NCBI RefSeq assembly: GCF_014646695.1
Contig: NZ_BMNT01000043.1
Location: 854 to 64,853 of the forward strand
Direction: 5' to 3'
DNA length: 64,000 bases
Source: Sphaerisporangium melleum
GTDB lineage: Bacteria > Actinomycetota > Actinomycetes > Streptosporangiales > Streptosporangiaceae
Both the position numbers and the translations under genes were made by a program. Within the stretch, counting starts at the first letter, position 1; each line of letters opens with the position of its first letter. This document shows, piece after piece, positions 42,541 through 51,715 of this stretch. The notes below the pieces were generated by a model that saw only the letters and a program-made list of their open reading frames with translations, had not been told where the DNA came from and did no database searches.

Positions 42541-44784
42541 TCAGGACGCTGGGGCGGAGCCGGCCGCGAACGTGCCCTCGCGGCGGATCGTCTGCCACCG
42601 CAGCCGCACTCCGAGCACCGCCGTCGCCACCGACTGGATGACGACCAGGTACATCAGCTGCCGGTAGACGAACTGCTGGAGCGGCAGCACCCACAGCACC
42701 GAGGCACGCTCATGGTCCAGCCGCAGCGCGTACCACCCGGTCAGCGCCTGCACCAGCACGAAGCCCGCCCACACCGCCACCACGGGCAGCGGGTCGCCGA
42801 CGAGCAGGCTGTAGACGGCCATGATGTCCACGACCGGCGCGACCAGCGGCAGCACCACCTGGAACAACGTCAGGTAGCCCAGGCAGCGCCGCCCGAACGG
42901 TCCCGGCTCGGCGACCGCGCGGCGATGTTTCCACATCGCCTGCAGCGTGCCGTAGCACCAGCGGTACCGCTGACGCCAGAGCTGCCGCAACGAGGTCGGC
43001 GCCTCCGTCCACGCCAGCGCGTTCTCCTCGTACACCACCCGCAGGCCGGTCCGGCAGATCGCCATGGTCAGGTCGGTGTCCTCGGCGAGCGTGTCGGTGC
43101 TGAGCCCCGACACCGACTCCAGCGCCGTGCGGCGGAACGCGCCGATCGCCCCGGGCACGGTGGGCATGCAGCCGAGCAGGTCGAAGGCCCGGCGGTCGAG
43201 GTTGAACCCGACGACGTACTCGATGTGCTGCCAGCGGCCGATCATTCCGCGCCGGTTGCCGACCTTGGTGTTGCCGCTGACCGCGCCGACCCCGGGGTCG
43301 GCGAGCGGGCGCACGAGGTGGCCGATGGTCGCGGGCTCGAAGACCGTGTCACCGTCCACCATGACGAGGATGTCGTGGGAGGCGTGCGCGATGCCGGTGT
43401 TGAGGGCGGCGGGCTTGCCGCCGTTCGGCCGCCTGATCACCCGGACGCCGGGCAGCCCCAGGGCGGCGGCGATCTCGGCCGTGCCGTCCGACGATCCGTC
43501 GTCCACCACGATCACCTCCATCACCCCCGGATAGTCGGTGGCGACCAGGGACCGCACGGTCGCCTCGATGCCCGCGGCCTCGTTGTAGGCGGGCACGATC
43601 ACGCTCACCGGCGGCGGGAACACCCACGCGGGCGCGCGGCCCAGCCGGCGCCGTCCACCTCGGGCCCGCTGCACGTGGACCCAGGCGAGGACCAGGAAGA
43701 ACACCAGCCGGGCCAGGGTGAGCACCCCGGCGGCGGCCAGCACCCAGGCCATGGTGGTCGCGAACCACGCGGAGGCGCGCTGGGCGAAGCCCAGGCCGAG
43801 CCCGATCACCTGGTCGCCCGTGGGAGCCTGAGTGTGCGCGGACGGCATGCCGAGGGCGGAGGTCAGCGTGGTGACCCGGTAGTGCCGCTCGGCGAGCAGG
43901 GTGAGCAGCCGGTCGACGGCGGCGACGGTCTGCGTGCGGTCGCCGCCGGAGTCGTGCAGCATCACCACGGCGCCCCTGCCGCGCCGGGGCAGAGCGGCCT
44001 GGACGATACGTCCGGTCCCGGGTCTGGCCCAGTCCTTGGTGTCCAGGTCGGTCAGCGCCACCAGGTAGCCCGCTGCGCCGAGCGTGCGCAGCGTGCCCAG
44101 TTGCTCCTCGGTGACCGCGCCGGGTTGTGCGGAGTACGGCGGGCGCACCAGACGGGTGTGCAGGCCGGTGGCGCCGGCCAGCACCTTCTGGGTGAGCGAG
44201 ACCTCAAGGCGCAGCCGCCACTGGGGGATGCGCGACAGATCGGCGTGGGCGTAGCTGTGGTCGCCGATCTCGTGCCCCTCGGCGACCACGCGCCGGACCA
44301 GGCCGGGATTCTCGGCGATGCGGGAACCGACCATGAAGAACGTCGCCGTGACCCCGTGCCGCTTCAGCACGTCCAGCAGCAGCGGTGTCCACCGGGGGTC
44401 CGGGCCGTCGTCGAAGGTGAGCGCCACCGTGCGAGCGGGCGGCCGGGCGCTCTCGGGCCGGGGGCCGCTCAGGTTGAGCACCGGCCCGCCGTTCCAGACC
44501 CGCCGCAGGTCGGCCGACGGCTCACCGGAGGGGGCGGCGACGGCCGCCGCCTCGCCGCCGACCCCGTGCACGTATCCGTTGAAGACCAGGGCACCGGTGG
44601 TGATCAGCAGCAGGACGCCCACGAGGAACCAGTGGCCTCGCGGCTCCGCGCGAGGAGACCTCCTCCGGCGGGCGCCGCCTTCGCCCGGTGGCGGCGTGCG
44701 TGGCGCGGGCGCCGCCGCGGACTCGGGCGCGATGGGCCACCTGGGCTCCGGCCACGTGCGGGTGCCGGTGAGCTCGGGGCTCAT
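42541..44784 (-). CDS. Bifunctional polysaccharide deacetylase / family 2 glycosyltransferase
   Basis: A 747-residue membrane fusion. After a basic N-terminus and one helix (FLVGVLLLITTGALVFNG) comes an outside NodB deacetylase domain with TFDDGPDPRWT, HSYAHADLS and RPPYS. A second helix is followed by a cytoplasmic GT2 domain (VSVIVPAYNEA, VDDGSSDGT, VDGDTVFE as DxD, EDTDLT, QRYRW) and several C-terminal helices. All catalytic motifs are intact. It should polymerise and secrete a beta-linked hexosamine polymer and deacetylate it outside, in the manner of poly-GlcNAc systems. The ATG overlaps the upstream small membrane protein gene (ATGA). Confidence 0.93.
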   Translation of the reverse strand: MSPELTGTRTWPEPRWPIAPESAAAPAPRTPPPGEGGARRRRSPRAEPRGHWFLVGVLLLITTGALVFNGYVHGVGGEAAAVAAPSGEPSADLRRVWNGGPVLNLSGPRPESARPPARTVALTFDDGPDPRWTPLLLDVLKRHGVTATFFMVGSRIAENPGLVRRVVAEGHEIGDHSYAHADLSRIPQWRLRLEVSLTQKVLAGATGLHTRLVRPPYSAQPGAVTEEQLGTLRTLGAAGYLVALTDLDTKDWARPGTGRIVQAALPRRGRGAVVMLHDSGGDRTQTVAAVDRLLTLLAERHYRVTTLTSALGMPSAHTQAPTGDQVIGLGLGFAQRASAWFATTMAWVLAAAGVLTLARLVFFLVLAWVHVQRARGGRRRLGRAPAWVFPPPVSVIVPAYNEAAGIEATVRSLVATDYPGVMEVIVVDDGSSDGTAEIAAALGLPGVRVIRRPNGGKPAALNTGIAHASHDILVMVDGDTVFEPATIGHLVRPLADPGVGAVSGNTKVGNRRGMIGRWQHIEYVVGFNLDRRAFDLLGCMPTVPGAIGAFRRTALESVSGLSTDTLAEDTDLTMAICRTGLRVVYEENALAWTEAPTSLRQLWRQRYRWCYGTLQAMWKHRRAVAEPGPFGRRCLGYLTLFQVVLPLVAPVVDIMAVYSLLVGDPLPVVAVWAGFVLVQALTGWYALRLDHERASVLWVLPLQQFVYRQLMYLVVIQSVATAVLGVRLRWQTIRREGTFAAGSAPAS

Positions 44785-45338
44785 CTCTTCGGGCCCTGCG
44801 TCTTGTCCGGGTCCAGACCGGGAGGCTGTTTCGTCTTCCCCGGCGGGACGGGTTCGCTCGGCGTGGGCTCCGCGGTGGGATCGTCCACCGGCGGCTCGGT
44901 GGGTGTGGCGCTGGCGGTGGGGTCCGGCCTGACGCTGGGCGTCGGCCTGATCGTGCGCCGGGGGGTGGGCGTCGGCGTGTGGGCCGTCGGCGTGCGGCGG
45001 AGGGAGGGACTGCCGCCGGCCGTCGGCCTGGTCGATCGCTCCGGACGCGGCGTGGCGGAAGGGCTCTCGGCGGGTGAACGGGATGGGGTGATGTGCGGGA
45101 CCTGCGGCGCTTGGGGACCGTCCCCCGGCCAGCCGATGACGGTGAGCGAAGTGCCGCTGAACGCCCCTCCGATCAGAATGGCCATGCACGCGATCAGCAG
45201 GGTGCCGGCCACGATGCCGATGATCATCAGGAACCGGGCGCGGCGGCCGCTGTGGTCGACGAACACCGCGGTGTCGGAGGGAGGATGCACTTCTCTCACT
45301 TCGGAGATGGTAGTGACCTTTGTCCACATGTGGGGCAT
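44781..45338 (-). CDS. Small membrane protein with Pro/Thr-rich outer tail
   Basis: A 185-residue protein with one transmembrane helix (FLMIIGIVAGTLLIACMAIL) after a 38-residue cytoplasmic N-terminus and then about 125 residues rich in Pro, Thr and Ser, ending with charged residues. No domain is recognised. The stop overlaps the start of the deacetylase-glycosyltransferase gene, so it may be a subunit or wall spacer of that machine. The start ATG has no good ribosome site; a second ATG three codons later is possible. Confidence 0.75.
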   Translation of the reverse strand: MPHMWTKVTTISEVREVHPPSDTAVFVDHSGRRARFLMIIGIVAGTLLIACMAILIGGAFSGTSLTVIGWPGDGPQAPQVPHITPSRSPAESPSATPRPERSTRPTAGGSPSLRRTPTAHTPTPTPRRTIRPTPSVRPDPTASATPTEPPVDDPTAEPTPSEPVPPGKTKQPPGLDPDKTQGPKR

Positions 45339-45479
45339 CTGTTACGTTCTGTGACCAACTAGCGGCTGATATGTGAGTCGCGGCACGGCCGCCTCATGCC
45401 GGGGCGTGCCGTATCGGGGCGTGCACAGAGGCGGGGCGAGGGTGTTCCGTGGTACGCATAGGTGCCGAAGGAGGATGCC

Positions 45480-46520
45480 ATGTTGCCCTGGCAGGCTGAC
45501 CTTGCCGGACGTCTCGACGAGCACGTCTTCGACAGCGAGCTGCTGCGCGGGAATCCCTTGGACGACCCGCATCGGCGGCCGCTGTGGGTGTACGTGCCGC
45601 CCGGTTACGACGACCACCCTGACCGGCGGTACCCATCGGTGTACGTGATCCAGGGGTACACCGGGCATGTGGCGATGTGGCGCAACCGCTCGCCGTACCG
45701 CCTGCCGTTCCCCGAGGCGGCCGACCAGGTCTTCGCCCGCGAGGAGGCCCCGCCGGTGATCATGGTCTACGTGGACGCGTGGACCGGGTACGGCGGCAGC
45801 CAGTTCGTCGACTCGCCGGGCACCGGCCGCTACCACTCCTATCTCTGTGACGAGATCGTGCCGTGGGTCGACGCGCACTACCGCACGATCGCCGGCCGGG
45901 ACCACCGCGCGATCACCGGTAAGTCCAGCGGCGGCTTCGGCTCCATGATCACGCCCATGCTGCGTCCCGACCTGTTCGGCGCCTTCGCCACCCACGCGGG
46001 CGACAGCCTCTACGAGTACTGCTACCTGCCGGAGTTCGCCTCCGCCGTGCGCCACCTGCGGTCCTATGACGGCGAGATCGGCCGCTGGTGGGAGTCGTTC
46101 GCCAAGCGCACCGCGTTCACCGACCCGGCGGACGGCACGCTGCTCGGTGTCCTCGGCTGCTCGGCGGCGTTCTCGGCCCGCGAGGACGGCACGCCCGAGC
46201 TGCCCTTCGACCCGCGCACGGGGGTGCTGCGGCCGGAGGTCTGGCAGCGGTGGCTCGACTGGGACCCGGTGCGCATGGTGCCGAAGTACGCCGAGGCCAT
46301 GCGTTCGATGCGCGCCGTGTGGATCGACGCGGGCACCCGGGACGAGTACTACCTGGACATCGGGGCCGAGGCGTTCCGGGACGCGCTGCTCGCCCACGGT
46401 GTGCCGGAGACGGTGATCAATTTCGAGCTGTTCGACGCCGGGCACGGGGCCATCGACTACCGCTACCCGGAGTCGCTCGCCTGGCTCGCCGAGCGCATTC
46501 AGCCCACGACCACCGCCTGA
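45480..46520 (+). CDS. Esterase of the PF00756 (esterase D / antigen 85-like) family
   Basis: A 346-residue alpha/beta hydrolase without signal peptide. Features are LWVYVPPGYDDHPDRRYPSV, the nucleophile elbow GKSSGGFG, an Asp in WIDAGTRDEYYLD and a His in FDAGHGAIDYR. Relatives hydrolyse esters such as S-formylglutathione, feruloyl or enterobactin-type substrates. ATG 45480 has a strong AAGGAGG site; an upstream ATG in frame would add six residues. It is divergent from the membrane protein gene at 45338. Confidence 0.88.
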   Translation: MLPWQADLAGRLDEHVFDSELLRGNPLDDPHRRPLWVYVPPGYDDHPDRRYPSVYVIQGYTGHVAMWRNRSPYRLPFPEAADQVFAREEAPPVIMVYVDAWTGYGGSQFVDSPGTGRYHSYLCDEIVPWVDAHYRTIAGRDHRAITGKSSGGFGSMITPMLRPDLFGAFATHAGDSLYEYCYLPEFASAVRHLRSYDGEIGRWWESFAKRTAFTDPADGTLLGVLGCSAAFSAREDGTPELPFDPRTGVLRPEVWQRWLDWDPVRMVPKYAEAMRSMRAVWIDAGTRDEYYLDIGAEAFRDALLAHGVPETVINFELFDAGHGAIDYRYPESLAWLAERIQPTTTA

Positions 46521-46542
46521 TCCACCACCCCGGCCGCCGATC

Positions 46543-46571
46543 GGCCACGTCGCCGGGCGGCGGCCGTGGCC
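46543..46571. terminator. Hairpin between convergent genes
   Basis: GGCCACG pairs with CGTGGCC around an inner CGCC/GGCG stem. It lies 23 nt after the esterase stop and 34 nt from the end of the convergent monooxygenase-like gene. Confidence 0.5.
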
Positions 46572-46604
46572 ACGGCGAGCAGGATGGTGTCGACGAGCCC
46601 GCGG

Positions 46605-46928
46605 TCAGTGCGACGCGACGATGTGGTCGTCCGGGAGCTTGGCGGCGAGGACCTCGACGCGTTCCATGGTGGGCGGGCTGACGAACAACTCGTCGGCCCG
46701 CTCCAGGAGCGCCGCCGCGATGCGCCCGTTCAGATAGGCCAGCCGTTCGGTGTCCTTGGTGCAGGCATTGAAGATCCCGTACGTCGCGCAGTTGATCCGC
46801 AGGGCGAACCAGGTGGGCGGGTCGGTCTCGTCGTCGCTGAGGCCGAGGCCGTCGCGCAGGAACTGCTCGATCTCCGCCTCCTTGCCGGGGCGGGCGTGCA
46901 CGCGTACCAGCAGGCCAACGGTCAACAT
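46605..46928 (-). CDS. Antibiotic biosynthesis monooxygenase (ABM) family protein
   Basis: A 107-residue ferredoxin-like alpha+beta-barrel protein (LLVRVHARPGKEAEIEQFLR; WFALRINCATYGIFNACTKD). Length and pattern match ABM-domain proteins, which act as cofactor-free quinol-type oxygenases or heme-degrading enzymes, but many have no known role. AGGGGGT lies 8 nt before the ATG. A sigma-B-like promoter is present at 46978-47002. Confidence 0.78.
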   Translation of the reverse strand: MLTVGLLVRVHARPGKEAEIEQFLRDGLGLSDDETDPPTWFALRINCATYGIFNACTKDTERLAYLNGRIAAALLERADELFVSPPTMERVEVLAAKLPDDHIVASH

Positions 46929-46977
46929 CGCAAGGACCCCCTTCCGCTGACGCGGTCTGGAACGCCAATAGGCGTAT

Positions 46978-47002
46978 CTACCCGGCCGGAAATCCCGCGA
47001 AC
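46978..47002 (-). promoter_or_regulatory. Weak sigma-B-like promoter of the ABM gene
   Basis: On the minus strand GTTC, 15 nt and GGGTAG occur 50-75 nt upstream of the ABM start. This differs at one -35 base and the last -10 base from the GTTT-N14/16-GGGTAC/T pattern. Confidence 0.35.
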
Positions 47003-47057
47003 GACGAGTAAATCGAACGTTACTTGACCATGTTGATAAATGTCCGGACGGCCGGGC

Positions 47058-47927
47058 TCAGGCCCGATCGGGGGCGGGGGACAGGTCGGGGAAGACGTGG
47101 CGGGGGGCCTCCATGCCGTCCAGCTTGTACACGTGCCGCTCACGCGGGTAGCCCAGCGAGACCTCCTGGAACCGCACCCCGTCGTACCAGGTGGTGCGGG
47201 GGATGTGCAGGTGGCCGTAGACGACGGTCGCCGCGTTGTAGCGCAGGTGCCAGTCGGCGGTCGCCACCGTGCCGCACCACTGCGCGAACTGCGGGTAGCG
47301 CAGCACGTCGGTGGGCTGCCGCACCAGCGGGAAATGGTTGACCAGCACGGTCGGCATCGTCGGGTCGCGGTCGGCCAGGCGGCGCTCGGTCTCGCGCAGA
47401 CGCGCCCGGCACCAGGCGTCCCGGCTCGGATAGGGGTCCGGGTGGAGCATGAACTCGTCCGTGCACACCACCCCGGCCTCGTACGCCGCCGCCAGCGCCT
47501 CCTGCTTGGAGGTGCCCGGCGCCCGGAAGGTGTAGTCGTACAGCAGGAACAGCGGCACGATCGTCACCGGCCCGCCGTGCCCGGTCCAGATGGCGTAGGG
47601 ATCTTCGGGGGTGATGACGCCGATGCGGCGGCAGATGCCCACCAGATGGCGGTAGCGCTCCGCGCCGCGCAACTGCACCGGGTCGTCCTTCGGCGTCCAC
47701 AGCTCGTGGTTGCCCGGCGTCCAGATGACCTGCGCGAAGCGCCGCTTGAGCACGGTCAGCGCCCACTCGATGTCGGAGACGAACTCGCCCACGTCGCCAG
47801 CGACGATCAGCCAGTCGTCGTCCGACTCGGGACGCAGCTCCTCGACGATCTGCCGGTTCTCGGCGTACGCCACGTGCAGGTCACTGATCGCCATCAAGCT
47901 GCCGCCGCCCGCGCCTCCGATCACCAC
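47058..47927 (-). CDS. Metallophosphoesterase
   Basis: A 289-residue calcineurin-like phosphoesterase. Metal ligands are visible in ISDLHVAY (D and H), AGDVGE, TPGNHELW and the late histidines in VNHFPLV and GHLHIPR. Relatives include phosphodiesterases acting on nucleotides or phospholipids; the substrate here is unknown. GTG 47927 starts 6 nt after a TACGAT -10-like hexamer, so a leaderless mRNA is possible; ATG 47894 is the alternative start and still keeps the first motif. Confidence 0.88.
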   Translation of the reverse strand: MVIGGAGGGSLMAISDLHVAYAENRQIVEELRPESDDDWLIVAGDVGEFVSDIEWALTVLKRRFAQVIWTPGNHELWTPKDDPVQLRGAERYRHLVGICRRIGVITPEDPYAIWTGHGGPVTIVPLFLLYDYTFRAPGTSKQEALAAAYEAGVVCTDEFMLHPDPYPSRDAWCRARLRETERRLADRDPTMPTVLVNHFPLVRQPTDVLRYPQFAQWCGTVATADWHLRYNAATVVYGHLHIPRTTWYDGVRFQEVSLGYPRERHVYKLDGMEAPRHVFPDLSPAPDRA

Positions 47928-48133
47928 ACGGAGATCGTAGCCGGGCCACCCCCGCCCGGGAACGCCTCCGCGTGGCCGGCGACGGCTGTTCCAGGGAGGT
48001 AGGGGTCGGGCAGGGGGGACCCCGGCCAGGGCAGGAGAAGGGGAAGCAGGGGCCGGCCCGGATGCGGCCCGGTGCTCGATCGGGGTGAGCGGTGCGGCGG
48101 CAGGTGTCGTACGGTGCGTGCCCTGCGGCGGGA

Positions 48134-48139
48134 TAGCGT
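48134..48139 (+). promoter_or_regulatory. -10 element of a probable leaderless ABC-F transcript
   Basis: TAGCGT ends 6 nt before the A of ATG 48146, and no ribosome site precedes that ATG. This spacing would put the transcription start at the start codon. Confidence 0.4.
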
Positions 48140-48145
48140 TTGGCC

Positions 48146-49792
48146 ATGACCGCCACCATCGTCGCCAAAGATCTCGCGGCCGGCCACGGAGACCGGGCGC
48201 TGTTCTCCGGGCTGGACCTGGTCGTCGCCCCCGGTGACGTCATCGGGCTGGTCGGGATGAACGGCGCGGGCAAGTCGACCCTGCTGCGCATCCTCGCGGG
48301 CCTCGTCGCCCCCGAACAGGGCACCGTCCAGCTCAGCCCGCCCACCGCGGTGGTCGGTCATCTCCCGCAGGAGCCCGAGCGCAGACCCGGTGAGACGGTG
48401 TCGCGGTTCCTCGAACGGCGCACCGGTGTCGCGGCCGCCCAGCGCGACCTGGACGCCGCCACCGAGGGACTGGTGGAGGGCCGTCCCGGAGCCGACGACG
48501 CCTACTCCGCCGCCCTGGAGCGCTGGCTCGCGCTCGGCGGCGCCGACCTGACCGAGCGGGCCGGGGAGGTCGCCGCCGAGCTCGGCCTCGCCGTCGGCCT
48601 CGACCAGCAGATGACCTCGCTGTCCGGTGGCCAGGCCGCCCGCGCGAGCATGGCCTCCCTGCTGCTGAGCCGGTACGACGTCTTCCTGCTGGACGAGCCC
48701 ACCAACGACCTCGATCTGGACGGGCTCGACCGCCTGGAGCGTTTCGTGACCGGGCTGCGCGCGGGCACCGTGCTGGTCAGCCACGACCGGGAGTTCCTGG
48801 CCAGGACGGTGACCAGCGTCGTCGAGCTGGACCTCCCCCAGCAGCAGGTGAACGTCTACGGCGGCGGCTACGAGTCGTACCTGGCCGAGCGCGAGGTCGC
48901 CCGCCGGCACGCCCGCGCCGAGTACGAGGAGTACGCCGACACGCGGGCGGACCTCCAGTCGCGGGCGCGCACGCAGCGGGCCTGGATGGAGAAGGGCGTG
49001 AAGAACGCCCGCCGCAAGGCCACCGACAACGACAAGATCGGGCGCAAGTTCCGCAGCGAGGCCACCGAGAAGCAGGCAGCCAAGGCCCGGCAGACCGAGC
49101 GCCTCATCGAGCGGCTGGAGGTCGTCGAGGAGCCGCGCAAGGAGTGGGAGCTGCGCATGGAGATCGCCGCCGCGCCCAGGGCGGGCGCGGTGGTCGCCAC
49201 CCTGCGCGGCGCCGTCGTGGACCGCGGGAGCTTCGTCCTCGGGCCGGTCGACCTGCAGATCGGCTGGGCCGAGCGGGTGGCGATCACCGGGGCGAACGGC
49301 TCGGGCAAGTCGACGCTGCTCGGGGCGATCCTCGGCCGGGTGCCGCTGGACCAGGGGCACGCCGCGCTCGGCCCCGGGGTGGTGGTCGGCGAGATCGACC
49401 AGGCGCGCGGCATGTTCTTCGGCGACGAGCCTCTGCTGGAGGCGTTCGGCGCCGCCGTCCCCGCCATGCCGCCCGCGGAGGTGCGCACGCTGCTGGCGAA
49501 GTTCGGGCTCAGGGCCGCGCACGTGCTGCGGCCGGCCGCCACGCTGTCGCCGGGGGAGCGCACCCGGGCCGCGCTCGCCCTGCTCCAGGCGCGCGGCGTG
49601 AACCTGCTGGTGCTGGACGAGCCCACCAACCACCTCGACCTGCCGGCCATCGAGCAGCTGGAGTCCGCCCTGTCCTCCTATCCCGGCACGCTGCTGCTGG
49701 TCACCCACGACCGGCGCATGCTGCGGGCCGTGCACACCACGCGCCACCTGGAGGTGGCGGCCGGCAAGGTAGGCGAGGCCGCCCCCGCGTAG
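48146..49792 (+). CDS. ABC-F family ATPase
   Basis: A 548-residue soluble protein with two ABC domains and no membrane segment. Domain 1 has GMNGAGKST, LSGGQAARAS and FLLDEPTNDLDL; domain 2 has GANGSGKST, LSPGERTRAA and LVLDEPTNHLDL. The charged linker (about 250-330: EYADTRADLQSRARTQRAWM) is the ribosome-contacting arm of this family. ABC-F proteins act on translating ribosomes, some giving resistance to ribosome-targeting antibiotics, others being housekeeping. There is no evidence here for either choice. ATG 48146 is chosen, with a possible leaderless start. Confidence 0.93.
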   Translation: MTATIVAKDLAAGHGDRALFSGLDLVVAPGDVIGLVGMNGAGKSTLLRILAGLVAPEQGTVQLSPPTAVVGHLPQEPERRPGETVSRFLERRTGVAAAQRDLDAATEGLVEGRPGADDAYSAALERWLALGGADLTERAGEVAAELGLAVGLDQQMTSLSGGQAARASMASLLLSRYDVFLLDEPTNDLDLDGLDRLERFVTGLRAGTVLVSHDREFLARTVTSVVELDLPQQQVNVYGGGYESYLAEREVARRHARAEYEEYADTRADLQSRARTQRAWMEKGVKNARRKATDNDKIGRKFRSEATEKQAAKARQTERLIERLEVVEEPRKEWELRMEIAAAPRAGAVVATLRGAVVDRGSFVLGPVDLQIGWAERVAITGANGSGKSTLLGAILGRVPLDQGHAALGPGVVVGEIDQARGMFFGDEPLLEAFGAAVPAMPPAEVRTLLAKFGLRAAHVLRPAATLSPGERTRAALALLQARGVNLLVLDEPTNHLDLPAIEQLESALSSYPGTLLLVTHDRRMLRAVHTTRHLEVAAGKVGEAAPA

Positions 49793-50071
49793 CCGCCCCT
49801 CCCGGCTCCCCCCGTTCCGCCCATGCCGGTCTCCGGCCGTTCCCGGTCGTGTCCGATCCCCGGTCTCCCGTGGGCCTGGTCTGCTGTCCTGGGCGTTTGC
49901 GCCGGTCGCCGCCTCCGGGTGCGCGGCATCCGACATCTCCTCGCCGCCGGGCTGAACCGGCGCGGGTGATCGCGCGTACCTGCTGATGCCGATCGCCGTG
50001 CCCGGCCACCGGTACCAAGGGCCACGGGCGCGGTGCAGGCCGTTCAGGAAGCCGTTCAGTAGGGGGTTCTC

Positions 50072-51064
50072 GTGCCGGTGCGTCGCGTCCGCGAGGGACT
50101 GGTGCCGGTGGCCGCCGCCGGGCTGGCCGCCGTTGTGCTGCTGGCCGGCGCGGGCGGCGCCGCGGCCGAACCGCGTCCGACCATCGCCCAGGCGCGGGCC
50201 AGGCTCGCCAAGCTCCAGGACCAGGCGGACGCGAAGGTCGAGCGTTACAACACCGTGGCCGAGCGGTACAAGGCGGCACGGGCGAAGTACCGGCGGCTCG
50301 ACGGCCAGTTCGGCCGGGAGCGGGCGAAGGTGGACGACCTGCGCCGCAGCGTCGCCTCGGCGGCGGCCAACATGTACCAGTACGGGGCGATGAGCAGCGT
50401 GCCCGGGATCATCGGCCAGGAGGATCCCTCCGGGCTGCTGTCCGCGCTGGCCGTGGCCGGCCAGGTGTCGGAGGGGCAGGCGCGTACGCTGCGCGAGTTC
50501 GACGCCGCCACGCGGGGCCTGCGGGAGAGGCGCGGCGCAGCCAAGACCGCGTACGACGACATGGGGGACGTCCTCGCCGAGGTGACCCGGGAGCGGAAGG
50601 ACGTGGAGAAACTCGTCGGTGAGCAGGAACGCCTGCTGCGGCGGCTCAACGAGTTCAACCCGGGGAATCCCGCCAGCAAGGGCATCCGTTACGACGGCCC
50701 CGCGTCCGGCAACGCGCGGGCCGCGCTGCGGTTCGCCTACGCGCAGGTCGGCAAGCCGTACCGCTGGGGCGCCACCGGGCCGGGGTCGTTCGACTGCTCG
50801 GGCTTCGCCCAGGCGTCCTGGGCCGCGGCCGGGGTGAAGCTGCCCCGCACCACCTACCAGCAGTGGGCCTGGGGCGCGAAGCGCCGGGTGTCGCTGGACG
50901 ACGCGCAGCCCGGCGACCTGCTGTTCAGCAACGGCCTGGGGCACATGGGCATCTACGCGGGCGAGGGGAAGATGGTCCACGCCCCGCGCACCGGTGACGT
51001 GGTGAAGGTCGTCTCCCTCGACGCCTACTGGCGTGGCCGCCTGATCGGCGCCGTCCGCCCCTGA
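50072..51064 (+). CDS. Secreted NlpC/P60 peptidoglycan endopeptidase
   Basis: A 330-residue secreted hydrolase. The signal peptide (VREGLVPVAAAGLAAVVLLA, cleavage near GAAAE) is followed by a long coiled-coil region (about 40-215) like that of RipA-type enzymes and a C-terminal NlpC/P60 domain. Catalytic residues are C242 in FDCSGFAQ and H291 in GHMGIYAG, with HAPRTG after. It should cleave stem peptides in peptidoglycan. GTG 50072 is chosen because AGTAGGGGG lies upstream. The 279-nt gap before it holds a 9-bp direct repeat (GCCGTTCAG twice) but no riboswitch that I could confirm. Confidence 0.93.
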   Translation: MPVRRVREGLVPVAAAGLAAVVLLAGAGGAAAEPRPTIAQARARLAKLQDQADAKVERYNTVAERYKAARAKYRRLDGQFGRERAKVDDLRRSVASAAANMYQYGAMSSVPGIIGQEDPSGLLSALAVAGQVSEGQARTLREFDAATRGLRERRGAAKTAYDDMGDVLAEVTRERKDVEKLVGEQERLLRRLNEFNPGNPASKGIRYDGPASGNARAALRFAYAQVGKPYRWGATGPGSFDCSGFAQASWAAAGVKLPRTTYQQWAWGAKRRVSLDDAQPGDLLFSNGLGHMGIYAGEGKMVHAPRTGDVVKVVSLDAYWRGRLIGAVRP

Positions 51065-51190
51065 TCGAGCGCCGCGCCACTCGGGCACGGGCGCACACCG
51101 GAGGGTGAGTTCACCGAGGTTGCGCCGCGTTCGACGTTTGAGATTCGTGTGCGGGAAAGAAGGGGGGTCGAGGAGCGAAGGAGGCTTTTC

Positions 51191-51472
51191 ATGACCATAG
51201 CCGGAAGCATCTTCCTGATCATGCTCGGTGCCATCCTCACCTGGGCCGTCGAGTTCGACCTCGCGGGCGTCGACATCAACGTCGTCGGGGTGATCCTGAT
51301 GCTCGGCGGTATCGCCGGCCTGCTGTTCGGCATCTGGCGGCTGACGAACGTCCGCCGCACCGCGGTCACCCGCGCCACCGCCGTGGACGACCCGATGCAC
51401 CCGGTGGCCCCGGTCGAGACCGCTCGCACCCGGGTCTACGAGGAGCGGCGCTACGACGACCCCATGGTCTGA
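51191..51472 (+). CDS. DUF6458 family small membrane protein
   Basis: A 93-residue protein with two transmembrane segments (IAGSIFLIMLGAILTWAV; VVGVILMLGGIAGLLFGIW) and a polar C-terminal tail. The pattern matches the actinobacterial DUF6458 family of unknown function. AAGGAGG stands 6 nt before the ATG. A weak GTTT-N13-GGGAAA element lies at 51136-51158, so stress control is possible but not shown. Confidence 0.85.
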   Translation: MTIAGSIFLIMLGAILTWAVEFDLAGVDINVVGVILMLGGIAGLLFGIWRLTNVRRTAVTRATAVDDPMHPVAPVETARTRVYEERRYDDPMV

Positions 51473-51715
51473 CCCTGGGGTCCGGACGGGGCCTGCCGGC
51501 TGGGACGACCGCCGGAACCGTGGCACCGCCCCCGCGCCCGGGTGGCCTGGAAGGCGTCCACCTTGGTGGAGCGGGTGAGCCGGCCCTCAGGAGCGGTTCG
51601 ACGGCCCGCCCGATTCGGGTAAAGCTTCGCGGCGGGCGGGGAGAGCGGTGTGTTGCCGGGAACGTACTGGTTTGTTCCAGCGAGCGGGTCCGATGCGGCA
51701 AAGGAGGGACACATC

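Noticed and set aside
42439-45354. 971-codon plus-strand frame opposite the deacetylase-glycosyltransferase
   Set aside because: The minus-strand protein has all NodB and GT2 motifs; the plus frame is a GC-bias artefact.
49793-50071. ydaO (c-di-AMP) riboswitch before the NlpC/P60 gene
   Set aside because: Such riboswitches are common before actinobacterial wall hydrolases, so I looked, but the conserved core segments could not be found in this gap.
47921-51526. 1201-codon minus-strand frame across the ABC-F and NlpC genes
   Set aside because: It spans several real genes and promoters on the other strand and has no coding features.
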